A stretch of DNA of 64,000 nucleotides from Hyaloraphidium curvatum (Eukaryota > Monoblepharomycota > Hyaloraphidiomycetes > Hyaloraphidiales > Hyaloraphidiaceae): assembly GCA_025558095.1 (NCBI GenBank), contig JAIVFI010000011.1:62001-126000 (forward strand). Direction: 5' to 3'. Positions 21,058 through 30,368 of the stretch are shown piece after piece. The notes under the pieces are model-generated. The model saw nothing but the letters and a program-made list of their open reading frames with translations, searched no databases and was not told the DNA's origin. A program made the position numbers and the translations under genes. Each line of letters starts with the position of its first letter. The stretch's first letter is position 1.

Positions 21058-22170
21058 CTGTGTCAGTGTGTTGTGTCCTGGAGGGGCGGAGGTGACGGCC
21101 AAATCGGGACCCTCGCCAGGCGTCACCGACGTCACGATCGGCCGATCGCGGGACGCGGTCAAAACCCTGCACAAGGCTTCTGGAATCTAAATGATCGGAT
21201 GCTGACAGCTGTGGCCAATATTTTCAGACCCTATCCTCCCTCCCGCGCTCCGTCGGGTCGCATTTTTCAGTGTCACGCGACATCCGATCCTTGGCTCGAT
21301 CCCATCCCCCTGAATAAACCCCCGCGCCCCCGCCGATCGCGTGCATCCCCCGCCCTATCCATCCATCGTTCTGTTTGTTGTCATCCTTCTGTGCCGATGC
21401 GCACTAGTCCGTTCCCGGCACAGTGTGGGAAAAGCGGCCGGGGGGGGGTGGGGGGGGGGGCTGGTCGGACCCTGGCGGCGGTCGGGCATCCCTTGAACAA
21501 AGGGTGCTCGGGCCTCTCCCTGCCCAGAGAGATCGGACCCAAACGGCGGGGAAGCCACCGCGTTAAAGAGAGCGTTTCTTTATAAGGCCTCCAAGTGGAA
21601 GAAGGCGAGGCGCCGTTTCAATGAGGGGGTGGAAGGTGTTGCGAACCCGAAGCGCCGCAAAGCACATGACCGACACTTGCAGCCGCACCTCAGCTTCGAC
21701 GTTTGCCGAACGGGACGATCCCAAGCTCGCTAATCGTCGTCGTTTGGCCGTGGGGCGGGGGGTTTGTCGGAGGTGTCCTTCTGGCCGGTTCCCGCGATGG
21801 CCGGCCATGGGTCGGTGGCAAGACCTCACTCTGCCCCTTCCAACGACCGCCAGCGATGCATGCTCCGGGACAGAGCTGACGGTAGACGCAAATACTGTAT
21901 TTTTGCAACCCAGTCCCGGGGTCTTCAGCGGTTCCCGTGCATCGGCATGCGGGAGGGCGGGTGTCCTTCCCCCGGCTGGAAAGGCAAGGGGAAGTGCGCT
22001 TGGGCGCAGCGGCCGCTCGGCGGACCCGCAACGCGCCCCGGACGGCCGTAGAATCTCGAAATCAAGTTCGCGGGAGCCTGTCCCCGGGTCTGCTTTGTCG
22101 AGGACCCGGTCGTGAGGCGGGGGCGAGTGCTTCCGCGCGGCACCCGCCCGGGCGCAGCGTCGGGGATTCC
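21058..22170. other. Long intergenic stretch
   Basis: About 1.1 kb without a supported gene, apart from the G tract. A TTTATAAGG box lies near 21578. Short ORFs on both strands lack family features. Confidence 0.35.
21437..21462. repeat. G-rich tract
   Basis: Two runs of nine and ten G separated by one T, in an otherwise geneless stretch. It could fold as a G-quadruplex and is a likely site of sequencing error. Confidence 0.85.
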
Positions 22171-23010
22171 ATGGACGCCAATGCGGCCGCCGCGGGACGC
22201 CCGGTGGCGGCGCGGAAAATGACAGCCCGGTCTTCCGGTGACGCGCCGCGCCATGCAGCGGACCGAGCGGGCGCGGCGGCGCGGCCGGGCGCCCGTGACA
22301 TCTCGTGGGTGCGCGCCTTGCTGCCCCTGGCTGTGCCCCCCGGGGGACACGGAACCGGCGGCGCTAGCCCGGCTCTGCCCGAAAAAGACGGCGGGCTGAT
22401 CCCCGTGTCGCCGTGCACGTGCGGGAGGGGCCGGTGGGACGGTGCGCCGCCGCCCGCCGGGCGCGGGCATCCGGGGACGCTTCCCGGGCTCGGGGCCTGC
22501 GGGGACTTTCTAGAACCGGACAACGATCCCTGCTTGGATTCGGCATCCGATTCGGACGAGGAGACGGACGACGGGCTCGCGGGGCACGTGTTCGACCCTT
22601 CCGCGACCCGCCGTCTCCCGGCGACGCCATCGGATCTCGGCACGCAACGACCTCTGGACGCTCCGGGACGGACGTGGTGGTCCAGCTTTCCTCCCTCCGC
22701 CCCTGCACGAGGCCTGAATATCCAGGACAGCCTGCGGCCACTGTCGACCCCCCGTGACCACCGTCCGTCGCTGCCGCCTCCCGGCACCGCGGGAACGGAT
22801 GCTCCCAACCTCGGTCGATCGGACGCGTTCAGATTTCCCTCTGCCGGCACCACGGGGCTCCATCAGCCGCAATCATTGGGATTGCAGGACGAAGGAGCGG
22901 CCAAGCAACCCCGGGCGGACGCCGACGGGGCGGACCTAGAAGAGGGCGCCGAGACGCTGGTGGTCGGGCGGAGGGTGACGGACTCGAGGGACGCCGAAGT
23001 GCACACCTGA
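22171..23010 (+). CDS. Hypothetical disordered protein
   Basis: 279 aa if started at the ATG at 22171. Rich in Pro, Gly, Ala and Arg with an acidic patch (DSASDSDEETDDG) near the middle. No domain, signal peptide or membrane span. A long ORF also exists on the opposite strand, as GC-rich DNA often allows, so coding status is uncertain; the acidic patch and the clear stop favour the plus strand. Confidence 0.35.
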   Translation: MDANAAAAGRPVAARKMTARSSGDAPRHAADRAGAAARPGARDISWVRALLPLAVPPGGHGTGGASPALPEKDGGLIPVSPCTCGRGRWDGAPPPAGRGHPGTLPGLGACGDFLEPDNDPCLDSASDSDEETDDGLAGHVFDPSATRRLPATPSDLGTQRPLDAPGRTWWSSFPPSAPARGLNIQDSLRPLSTPRDHRPSLPPPGTAGTDAPNLGRSDAFRFPSAGTTGLHQPQSLGLQDEGAAKQPRADADGADLEEGAETLVVGRRVTDSRDAEVHT

Positions 23011-23195
23011 TTAAAAGGGGGCTACGTAATGCAAACTACAAATCTAAGCGGTCAACCTCCAAATTCATTCTAGACGCGTTTTGGTTCGAGCGGGCTCTGC
23101 TCCGCCCTCGTGCGACCTTCACTGAGTCACCTCCCGCCCGCACGGCTCCCAAACCCCGCTCCCCGAGCTCCGGACTTCCTGAAAATCCCCAGACC

Positions 23196-24134
23196 ATGAG
23201 CTCCAAATCGTCAGCAACCCCCACCGCCGCGGAACCGGCCACCCCGCCAGCGGACACGCTCGCCACGCTCCGCGGCCCCGCCGTGCGCCTCCTCGTTGGC
23301 CCCTCCCGCGAGCTGCTAGACCTGCACCGCGCCATCGCCCTGCGCGTACCATTCCTCCGCCAAGCGCTCAAGCGCAGCCATTCCGATGCCGCAAACGGCG
23401 CGGTGGAACTACCCGAGGAGGAGTGGGAGCCCATCGCGAGGGTGGTGTCGTTCCTTTACTTCGGGAAGGTCTCCGTCGGGAGCGAGCTGGAGTGGACGGA
23501 GAAAAGGCTGGAGCTCGCCAAGGCCTACCTGGTGGCCGAGAAATGGATGGCCGACAAGGCCTCCGAGGCGTTCCTCAAGGCGCTGCGCGACGCGGGCCCG
23601 CCGCCCCGCCCCGAGGGCGTCTCCGAAGCCGAGACAGCGGTGCTCTGGCTCGGATACTGGAAGCAAATCTACGAGCTGACGGAACCTAAGGGACCGGGCG
23701 CCTATCTGCGGATCCTGGGCGAGCCCAGCTTCCACGCGTGCGAGATGGTTAGGGCCCTGCACCGCACCGCCGAGTTGGACGCGATCGAAGACTTGCCCGG
23801 GCTAACGGTGGATCTCCTGAGGCGCGCCGGGGAGGAGGAGCTCAAGGCGCGCGCGCCGAAGAAGCCGCAGGTCGCTCCGCAGCCAGCAGAGCCTTTCGCA
23901 CCCCCGCCGGCCAACCCTGTCAAGCTCCCTGCGGGATTCAGCTTCGGCGCAGCTACCTCAGGCCCCGGAATCCAGGTCGCCGCGCAGCCTGCCTCCTTTT
24001 TCGGCCCCGCGGGCTTCGGGACGCAGCCGTTCGCTCCCCCCGCGCCGCCGCAACAGCCCGCGACGTCCTCGCACCCTGCGGCTTCCTCGCAGCCCGCGCC
24101 GGCCTTGTTCACCTTTGGGGGCAGCTCGACCTGA
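23196..24134 (+). CDS. BTB/POZ-domain protein with FG-type C-terminal tail
   Basis: 312 aa, single exon. Residues 25-120 form a BTB fold: RLLVGPSRELLDLHRAIALR, LRQALKR and VELPEEEWEPIARVVSFLYFGKV, with the hydrophobic helix and the central Tyr-x-Gly seen in fungal BTB proteins. A BACK-like helical part follows to about 225. The last 85 residues are Pro/Ala/Gln-rich and contain GFSFG, FFGPAGFG and LFTFGG, the FG-type motifs of nucleoporins. BTB proteins often dimerise or adapt Cul3 ligases; the tail suggests binding to nuclear transport factors or to the pore. The combination is unusual. Confidence 0.8.
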   Translation: MSSKSSATPTAAEPATPPADTLATLRGPAVRLLVGPSRELLDLHRAIALRVPFLRQALKRSHSDAANGAVELPEEEWEPIARVVSFLYFGKVSVGSELEWTEKRLELAKAYLVAEKWMADKASEAFLKALRDAGPPPRPEGVSEAETAVLWLGYWKQIYELTEPKGPGAYLRILGEPSFHACEMVRALHRTAELDAIEDLPGLTVDLLRRAGEEELKARAPKKPQVAPQPAEPFAPPPANPVKLPAGFSFGAATSGPGIQVAAQPASFFGPAGFGTQPFAPPAPPQQPATSSHPAASSQPAPALFTFGGSST

Positions 24135-24139
24135 TCGGA

Positions 24140-24397
24140 GATCGAACAACGAGTGGGATCGAATCGCACGTCGTGTACAATCAAATCCAACGCCGAATAG
24201 TCTTCCTCGCATATGGCACGTCTTCGTATGTCGCACTCCTGGTGAAAAACGTAGAGGCCCGCGAGCGTGGCGAACTCGGCGGCACATTCGAGCAGACGAT
24301 CCGGGTCCCGCACCGCTTCGTCGAAGTAAAACGCGATCGTCAGGCACCCGTGGGCAAAGCGCGGCTTCGTGGGCTTTCCAGTAACGACCGAGGGCAA
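24140..24397 (-). CDS. Possible short antisense gene or relic
   Basis: Minus-strand frame from 24397 reads RFAHGCLTIAFYFDEAV and LLECAAEFATLAGLYVFHQE, with a natural-looking composition, but it then runs into sequence antisense to the BTB gene. No family recognised and no clear end. It may be a fragment of a lost gene. Confidence 0.25.
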
Positions 24398-24536
24398 TTA
24401 GAAGACGTCGGAAGCAGCGTTTCGGGACTGTACGCTCATCGGGAGGCGTTCTGGGGGACACTTTGTTTGTTGAATTGCTGCGAGTGATCCTTCGCGTTGC
24501 AGAGAGTCGTCCGCCACCCCCTGGTCAGATCCGGCG

Positions 24537-26264
24537 ATGGAGAAGGAAATGCACTCGGAAATTGCGGGCGAGGCCATCCCCAGCCCGCCCGCCGCGTCGT
24601 GCTCCGGCGCTGCGCGGGGGGACCGCGCCGCCGGGTGTCGGAACGCCGAGATCCTCCACCTCGTCTCCGACGCCATCGCCGCCTATCTCGACAAGCCAGC
24701 CCTCTTTCAATGTGCCCTGACGCGCCCAATGCACGCCGCGGCCATTATGGAGCTGGCTCGGACGTCGGGCGCGGTTGTCGACGGACCCGTCCTTGCGCCA
24801 GCGCAGGACAGCGACGCGGATAACGCCACGCCTCACTGGCTGGCTCGCCTGCGGAGCGCTGCTGACGGAAACATTCCGGAGCACTGCTGCCAGGTGCCGG
24901 AGCGCCGCGTCTCGGTGGTCGCTCCTTCCGAGGTGCCGACCGGCATTCTGCCGATGCTGTTCTCGCGGGCGTCGAAGTTGCGGGAGCTGGACCTCCGCGT
25001 GCGGAGCGATGAGGATGTGGCGAGCATAATGGAGGCTTTCGAGACGTCTGCCGCCATCGGGTCGGACCCTCGGAGCCGGATTATTTCCCTAGCCATCGTT
25101 TTGGAGGGACGCGTGTCCTTGCTACCGATTTCCGCCTTCCCGAGCCTGCAGCATCTGACCATCGACTTCCAATACGCCCCTGCTTATTTTGACCCCAACT
25201 CGGGCGAGGTGGCGTTCGCCGGCCGCCTGCTTGGAGACCTCGCCAGGATCCGACCGCGGTTGTGCTCGCTTTCACTCCGCAACGCTTTCATTGAAGCGCC
25301 CACCGAGAACGTCAGCGTTTCCTTACCGCATCTTGAGTCACTGATTCTAGGTTTCGTTGGGCTCGGTGTCTCCGCCGCCGAGTTCGCCTCTTGGTTGCCT
25401 GCCCTCCACCACCTGGACGTGCGGCGCGGGTCCTCGGATGACTTTGTCTCGAAACTCGTGCATCATCTTCCTCCCCTGGATTCGGTTTCGCTGTCTCTCA
25501 TTCCTTCTTCTCTACCCAAAGCGGTCGCCGCGGTCTCCATGGCCGGCCTGCGCAGGTTGGAGCTATCAACGGCGAATCCAAGCCACCTCGTCGACCTCTG
25601 CGGTCGTTCTTTGCAGGAACTCATCGTATGGAAGCTCGAGATCCCGCGCCAGGAGACGGCTGGGCCGGCGCCCCCCAGCGGCCAGCTCCCGCCCGAACCT
25701 GTGGACCCTTTCCCGCGCCTCGCGATGTGGCAGCTCGCGCTGGACGTCGACATCTGGGAGCCACGGGAGTTTCCGGTGCGGCTGTACCCCTGGGGCACCC
25801 CCGTCATGCGGACGGTGCCGTACTGGGCGGAGCAGGACTCGGCAAGGAGGCTGCTGCGCTGGCTGGCAACGCCCGAAGAGATGCCCAGGCTGCGGAAGGT
25901 CGCTGTGGTGCTCTCGAGCCGCCTTATCAACAAGCGCGAACGGCACACGTACGTCGACCAGGTCAAGCGGGTGCTCGTGGATGCTGGATCTAGACAGGGG
26001 ACCCGGGTCGTGGAGGTGCTGGTCCCGCAGTGGTCCAAGTTCGCCGACCGCCTGTGCCAGGGGGCGGCGACGGAGAACCCGCACGTGATGTACGAGATCG
26101 TAGGGCCGCGGCTCAGGGAGGAGGTGCCGCAGGAGGCATCGGGAGAGGACAGTGTTTCCGGAGGCGGCGGGGACGCGGGCGGCGCAGGAGGCGGCGGAGA
26201 CGGGGAAGACGGCGAAAGCCGGGTGATCGTGGATCCGGCGGCGGTTGGAACGGAGGCAGCTTAG
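24537..26264 (+). CDS. F-box-like/LRR protein, source of the 5.4-kb fragment
   Basis: 575 aa, single exon. Residues 35-70 (ILHLVSDAIAAYLDKPALFQCA) look like a weak F-box. From about 150 to 480 there are irregular leucine-rich repeats: FSRASKLRELDLRV, FPSLQHLTIDFQY, RPRLCSLSLRNAF, LPHLESLILGF, LPALHHLDV. The tail is Gly/Glu-rich and disordered. In fungi such proteins usually act as substrate receptors for SCF ubiquitin ligases. Bases 25161-25391 were copied to 5389-5619, where only that fragment remains. An ATG at 24549 is an alternative start. Confidence 0.75.
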   Translation: MEKEMHSEIAGEAIPSPPAASCSGAARGDRAAGCRNAEILHLVSDAIAAYLDKPALFQCALTRPMHAAAIMELARTSGAVVDGPVLAPAQDSDADNATPHWLARLRSAADGNIPEHCCQVPERRVSVVAPSEVPTGILPMLFSRASKLRELDLRVRSDEDVASIMEAFETSAAIGSDPRSRIISLAIVLEGRVSLLPISAFPSLQHLTIDFQYAPAYFDPNSGEVAFAGRLLGDLARIRPRLCSLSLRNAFIEAPTENVSVSLPHLESLILGFVGLGVSAAEFASWLPALHHLDVRRGSSDDFVSKLVHHLPPLDSVSLSLIPSSLPKAVAAVSMAGLRRLELSTANPSHLVDLCGRSLQELIVWKLEIPRQETAGPAPPSGQLPPEPVDPFPRLAMWQLALDVDIWEPREFPVRLYPWGTPVMRTVPYWAEQDSARRLLRWLATPEEMPRLRKVAVVLSSRLINKRERHTYVDQVKRVLVDAGSRQGTRVVEVLVPQWSKFADRLCQGAATENPHVMYEIVGPRLREEVPQEASGEDSVSGGGGDAGGAGGGGDGEDGESRVIVDPAAVGTEAA

Positions 26265-26636
26265 GCATGACATTAGGAACCCAGCCATTGGAGCTCGGCG
26301 GGAACAGATTAGTCTTGAGTCCAACATCCAAGCCCTGACGAACAGCAGTATCGGCGGGGCGCACACCGAGTTGCCAATTTCGAAGGGCCCAAATCCGCGC
26401 GAAACATCAGAGGATTCAGAGTGTGTGTTTTCGGGCCAGAAAGGCACGGTGCGAGGCGGATGATATGGCGGATCGGTCGATGCGAACGAGGATGCTGAGC
26501 AGCGCGGGACGATCGACCTCTGTGCATCCTTCCTTTTTGCATTTTGCATTACAAAAAGAGGGTGGCAAGATATGCAACAATCCGACAAAGAACGTTCACC
26601 TCCGCCCCACCGGTTGCACCCGTCCGGCATGATCCA
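26265..26636. other. Intergenic between convergent genes
   Basis: 372 bp of less GC-rich sequence between two convergent stop codons; it should hold both polyadenylation signals. No gene seen. Confidence 0.4.
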
Positions 26637-28171
26637 TCACCCGTCGTTGGCCGTTCCCGAGCTCGAGCTCCTGCTCCCCCCCTCGTGCTCGTCCTCCGAA
26701 TGCCTGTGCTCGAGGGCGAACAGGTTCTTCGCCGCCTCGGGATCCGTTTCGTGTCCCGCGAGCTCGATCTCCTCTGACGCCCTCCCAAGCTCGCCGTACC
26801 CCGCATCTCCTCCCTCGCTCTCATCCGGCGCCTCCGCCGGCCCCATCAGCGAGACAAGGAACGCTACCCACGCCTGTATCCCGAACGCCACCCCCGCCAT
26901 CCCCGCGGCGTACGACACGGGGTCCACCCCCAGGTGCTCCAACCACGCCACGTGCTCCTCGGTAGCCGATCCCAGGAGCAACCCGGCGGTCGCCAGGAAC
27001 GTCGGCGGCAGGGTATCCGCCCCCTTGAGCCCGGCCAGCGCAACCAGGCGCGCCAAAGCGGCGCACAGGAGGGAGGTGCCGAAGAGCTTGTGCACCGTGC
27101 GGGAAAAGGCGGAGATTTGCACCTCGTGGGCTGTCATCTGGGCGCCGGTGAGGAGCAGGGCGAGGGCGGGGAAGGGGTCGGGACGGGCAGCGAGGCGCTG
27201 GTGCGCGAGGGAGCAGAGTGAGGCGAGGAGCCAGTAGATCCCGATCGCGGTGTGTTGCTGGTCTGGCGGGCAGGGCGGGTGGTCAGAAGTCACGTCGGAG
27301 AAAGCGCGCCGGGGGCCCACCGGTGTGGTTCCACTGCCGCTCGAAGCTGCGGTGCTCCGTGGTGAGCGCCACAAGCCCCCAGATCCCGAGTGCGACGGCC
27401 TCGACCCGCTCGCGGCGATCGAGCGGGAACCACGATCTCAGGCGGCCGAGGTTCTGCAGCGTGTAGGCGACGGCGAGAAGGACGAAGGAAGGGCCCTTGA
27501 TGAAGTGCGCCTGCCAACCTCAGCGGTCAGACTCGCGGGAACGGTGCGACTCGCGTGCCCCAGACAGCGAAACCCACCACGCACTGCCCAGTAAAGTGCC
27601 GTTCTTCCTCGACGCACCACCCGTTGGCGCCCACCACGCCCCAGATGGCCACGAACCAGGGGAGCACCATCAGCACAGGGGCGGCCCCCTTGTGGAACGC
27701 CCTCAGCGCCGCCAGCGCGGTCCTCCCCGCGCCGTAGGCCATTTCTCGGGCCCGCAAGAGCCGCACCGAGTGGCCCGCCCAGCCCTGCACGACGGCGAGC
27801 ACGAGCGTGAGCGCCCCCAGGACCCTGTGCCCCGCAATGGTTTTGAGCTCCCCGTGCGCGTGCTCCGACGCGTGGCCGAACGTGGGCAACAGCACCCCGA
27901 CGAGGACAATCGCAAGGGCCACCATCTGCAAGGTGCCGTGCCGCCTGTCACCGCCCTTTGCGAGCGCGGCGCCGAGGGGGAGCAAAATCGCGAGCGCGGC
28001 GAACATGAGCACCGCGTGGGCGGCGACGGCCGGATTCGCGAGGGGCCACGGGTGCGGGTACTCTGCGAGCGGCCATTCGTTGTAGCCGCCCGCGGGAGGG
28101 CCGCCGTGCGCGTGGCCGGCCTCCGCGGGGGCAGCGGGTGATTCACCAGTCACGTTGCCGCCCGCAGACAT
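26637..28171 (-). CDS. Ytp1-like multi-span membrane protein
   Basis: About 469 aa from exons 28171-27578, 27510-27321 and 27262-26637. The N-terminus is His-rich and probably lumenal; a cytochrome-b561-like part follows with four helices and spaced His (HAVLMFAALAILLPLG, GHASEHAH, GHRVLGALTLVLAVVQGW). The Ytp1 signature crosses the first junction (RHFTGQCV, then AHFIKGPSFVLL), and the second reads WNHTGDQQHTAIGIYW. Two or three more helices follow, and the tail is acidic. Ytp1 proteins are fungal membrane proteins of unclear function; the paired His suggest heme or metal binding. Both introns restore the family order, which supports them. Confidence 0.83.
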
Positions 28172-29180
28172 GGCGGGCCGGGCGGGGTTGGGGAACGCTG
28201 GGGCGGAGGACGCAGCTGCGGGCGAGCGGGCGGCACGGGCCGGCGCGGGGTCCGGAGGGTGTGCGGAGTTGGTGTTCGGTCGGACGATCCCCGACGATCT
28301 CCGGGGCTGGTTCGAAATTAGCCGCGGATCGCCAAACGGGCCACATTTCTCCGCGCCGGCTTGCGTCGCGGTAGGCCGTGGCCGAATGACCTTCCGGAGA
28401 TGTCCACCGTGAGACTGCGTGCCATTCCTAGTCGTTCAAGCAACGCTAGCGCTCTCTAGGCGCGTCGGATCAAGTGGGGGACTTCTCTGAGTCCGCCGTC
28501 CCGCTGTTTCCACTTCTTTCCGCCGCGGTCCCAGCGACGCGCCGGACATCTCCGGCTCATCGATGACACTGAATGTGCCAATAAAGGACTTGGCGTGGAG
28601 TTGGATCGGCTCCCAACATTGGGAACAAGTGGCCGACCGCGAGGGGGATCTCTTGTTCTCTTCCCTCGGGTCTGGAATGGCCCGCCCGGTGGCAAAGCGC
28701 GAGTGACCTTGCGCTGCTGCACTACACCGCCGAACGGACAATGCAGGTGGCGACGATGTGGTCTCTGCTCCAATACAGGGTCGTTCCGGTCTCCGTCTCC
28801 CCGAACCACCCCGCCCGGGCGGCCCCCCGCGGATTTCTGTTGAGGGCGGTCGCGGCCCTCGGCTCGGCTTTTCGTCTGGTCCAGGGCCGCGCAGGAGAGG
28901 TTCGCGACGCGGCCATTCGTTTTCCAGGTGCATCCGTCACCTCCGACCCCGGCTCCTCCGTTCGATGCGTTCGCCACCGCCACCAGGGCGCAGGCATCCC
29001 GATATCCGTCCCAGGTGTGCCGCTGGCCCTCGCGCGGCACCGCGATCACCTGAACAGCTCGAGACTGCCGGAAAGGTCCCCTGGCTCCGGGCAGCGTGGT
29101 GGCCGCCGAACGCAATCGCCCAACGATGGCCGTGCCTTGAACAAAGGCGGAGCCAACGGCCGTGCCGCATCAATCTAATC
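28172..29180. other. Unresolved kilobase with one minus-strand coding-like frame
   Basis: No complete gene can be drawn. A minus-strand frame from 29115 to 28456 reads QVIAVPREGQRHTWDGYRDA, then GCTWKTNGRVANLSCAAL, with G/C-ending codons over about 300 bp, which looks like part of a secreted Cys-containing protein. Its 3' half is not convincing and no signal peptide is present. Confidence 0.3.
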
Positions 29181-29192
29181 ATTTGCTCGAAG

Positions 29193-29475
29193 ATTAGGTG
29201 GAGCCATTGGGATGCTCAACCACGGCGAGCTGCACCCCCTCCAGGCCGCGTGGCTGCACCCCAAGCTGCGGGCCATGATGGGATAGTGGGTCCCCTCCGT
29301 GCTCGCATCGGAGGAACGTGCTGATTCGAAGGGACGTAGCTCGGTGATCCCTCCGAGCGTGGGGCAGATCGCCGGCACGCACCCACAGCGGAGGCTGGAT
29401 CCGGAGGCGGAGGGAGGGTACCGGTGGCTCGTGCGGGACTACATGCCGCTGCGGGAGGAGAGGAGCAGGATGTGA
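29193..29475 (+). CDS. 3' exons of an unrecognised gene
   Basis: Two exons can be read. The first, after a TTAG acceptor near 29192, gives GMLNHGELHPLQAAWLHPK and LRAMMG. A donor (TA/GTGGGT near 29286) and a GACGTAG acceptor near 29337 join it in phase to SVIPPSVGQIAGTHPQRRL and GYRWLVRDYMPLREERSRM, then a stop at 29473-29475. Splicing removes an in-frame TAG, which supports real exons. The upstream exons were not found, so it may be a truncated relic. Family not recognised. Confidence 0.4.
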
Positions 29476-29717
29476 CGGCGCCGACGGCCCGGGCCTCGGC
29501 GATCGCGGTGCCATGCGCGTGCAGGCCGTCGTGCGCGCGGGCCAAGCCACCGAGCGCAAGATCCTGTCTCCCCTAGAAAGGAAGGGGAAATACCACTTAG
29601 GTCGGACTTGCAAGCCTCCCCGCACCATCCCTCGCCCCTCGCGGCCCCGCGGACCTTCCCTTCCGCCCGGTCCGCCCCCCGCCGAACCCGCCCGCATCCC
29701 CGCCGCCCCGCGCAACG

Positions 29718-30221
29718 ATGGGCTACACCACGCGTTTCACCGGCGCCTTCCGCATCGCCCCGCCCCTCTCGGACCCGCACAGGGCGTACCTCGTCGCCTT
29801 CTCGCGCACGCGGCGGATGGCGCGCGACGCCGCCGCCGTCGCGGGCCTGCCGGACCCCCTGCGGGACGCGGCGGGGCTGCAATTGGGCGAGGACGCGTGT
29901 TTTTACGTCGGGGGCAGCGACGCCGGCGTGCTGGATTTCAATTCGCCGCCCGCGGGGCAGCCGGGGCTGTGGTGCGACTGGCGCCCGTCGGCGGACGGCG
30001 CGTCGTTCGGGTGGAACGGGACGGAGAAGAGCTACATGTACGAGGAGTGGGTGCTGTACCTCGTGGAGGAGTTCCTGGAGCGGTGGGGGTACGTCGCGGA
30101 CGGGACGGTGCGGTGGACGGGCGAGGGGGAGGGGGACCTGGGGAGGATGGTGCTGAAGGACAACGTGCTGCTGGTTTACGCGGGCCGGGAAGACGACCCC
30201 GGGGAGACGGGCGAAGTCTAG
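29718..30221 (+). CDS. Conserved bacterial/phage-type protein of unknown function
   Basis: 167 aa, intronless. The sequence FTGAFRIAPPLSDPHRAYLV, then FSRTRRMARD, LDFNSPPAGQPGLWCDWRP, GWNGTEKSYMYEEWVLYLVE and GRMVLKDNVLLVY follows, in my recollection, a small conserved family common in bacteria, phages and giant viruses and rare in fungi. The family has no known function; the Trp/Tyr-rich middle suggests a compact enzyme-like or binding fold. Lack of introns and the family's distribution suggest acquisition by horizontal transfer, an inference. Start chosen at the ATG directly before the conserved block. Confidence 0.8.
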   Translation: MGYTTRFTGAFRIAPPLSDPHRAYLVAFSRTRRMARDAAAVAGLPDPLRDAAGLQLGEDACFYVGGSDAGVLDFNSPPAGQPGLWCDWRPSADGASFGWNGTEKSYMYEEWVLYLVEEFLERWGYVADGTVRWTGEGEGDLGRMVLKDNVLLVYAGREDDPGETGEV

Positions 30222-30368
30222 GGCGGGCCGATGGTACGCAGATGGGAGGAGGGAGGCCGGGCCGGCGGACCGGGACAGGCTTGAGGGGAAACGGGGGCAA
30301 GCGCAGCAGTTCCTTGTTTCGTCTTGACGCGTGCATCCTCCGCCCCGGCCCCTCGGCCCGCGTCCCCG

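Noticed and set aside
22062-22853. 263-aa minus-strand frame opposite the hypothetical protein at 22.2 kb
   Set aside because: Only one strand is likely coding; the plus frame has the acidic patch and a defined start and stop. Both remain weak.
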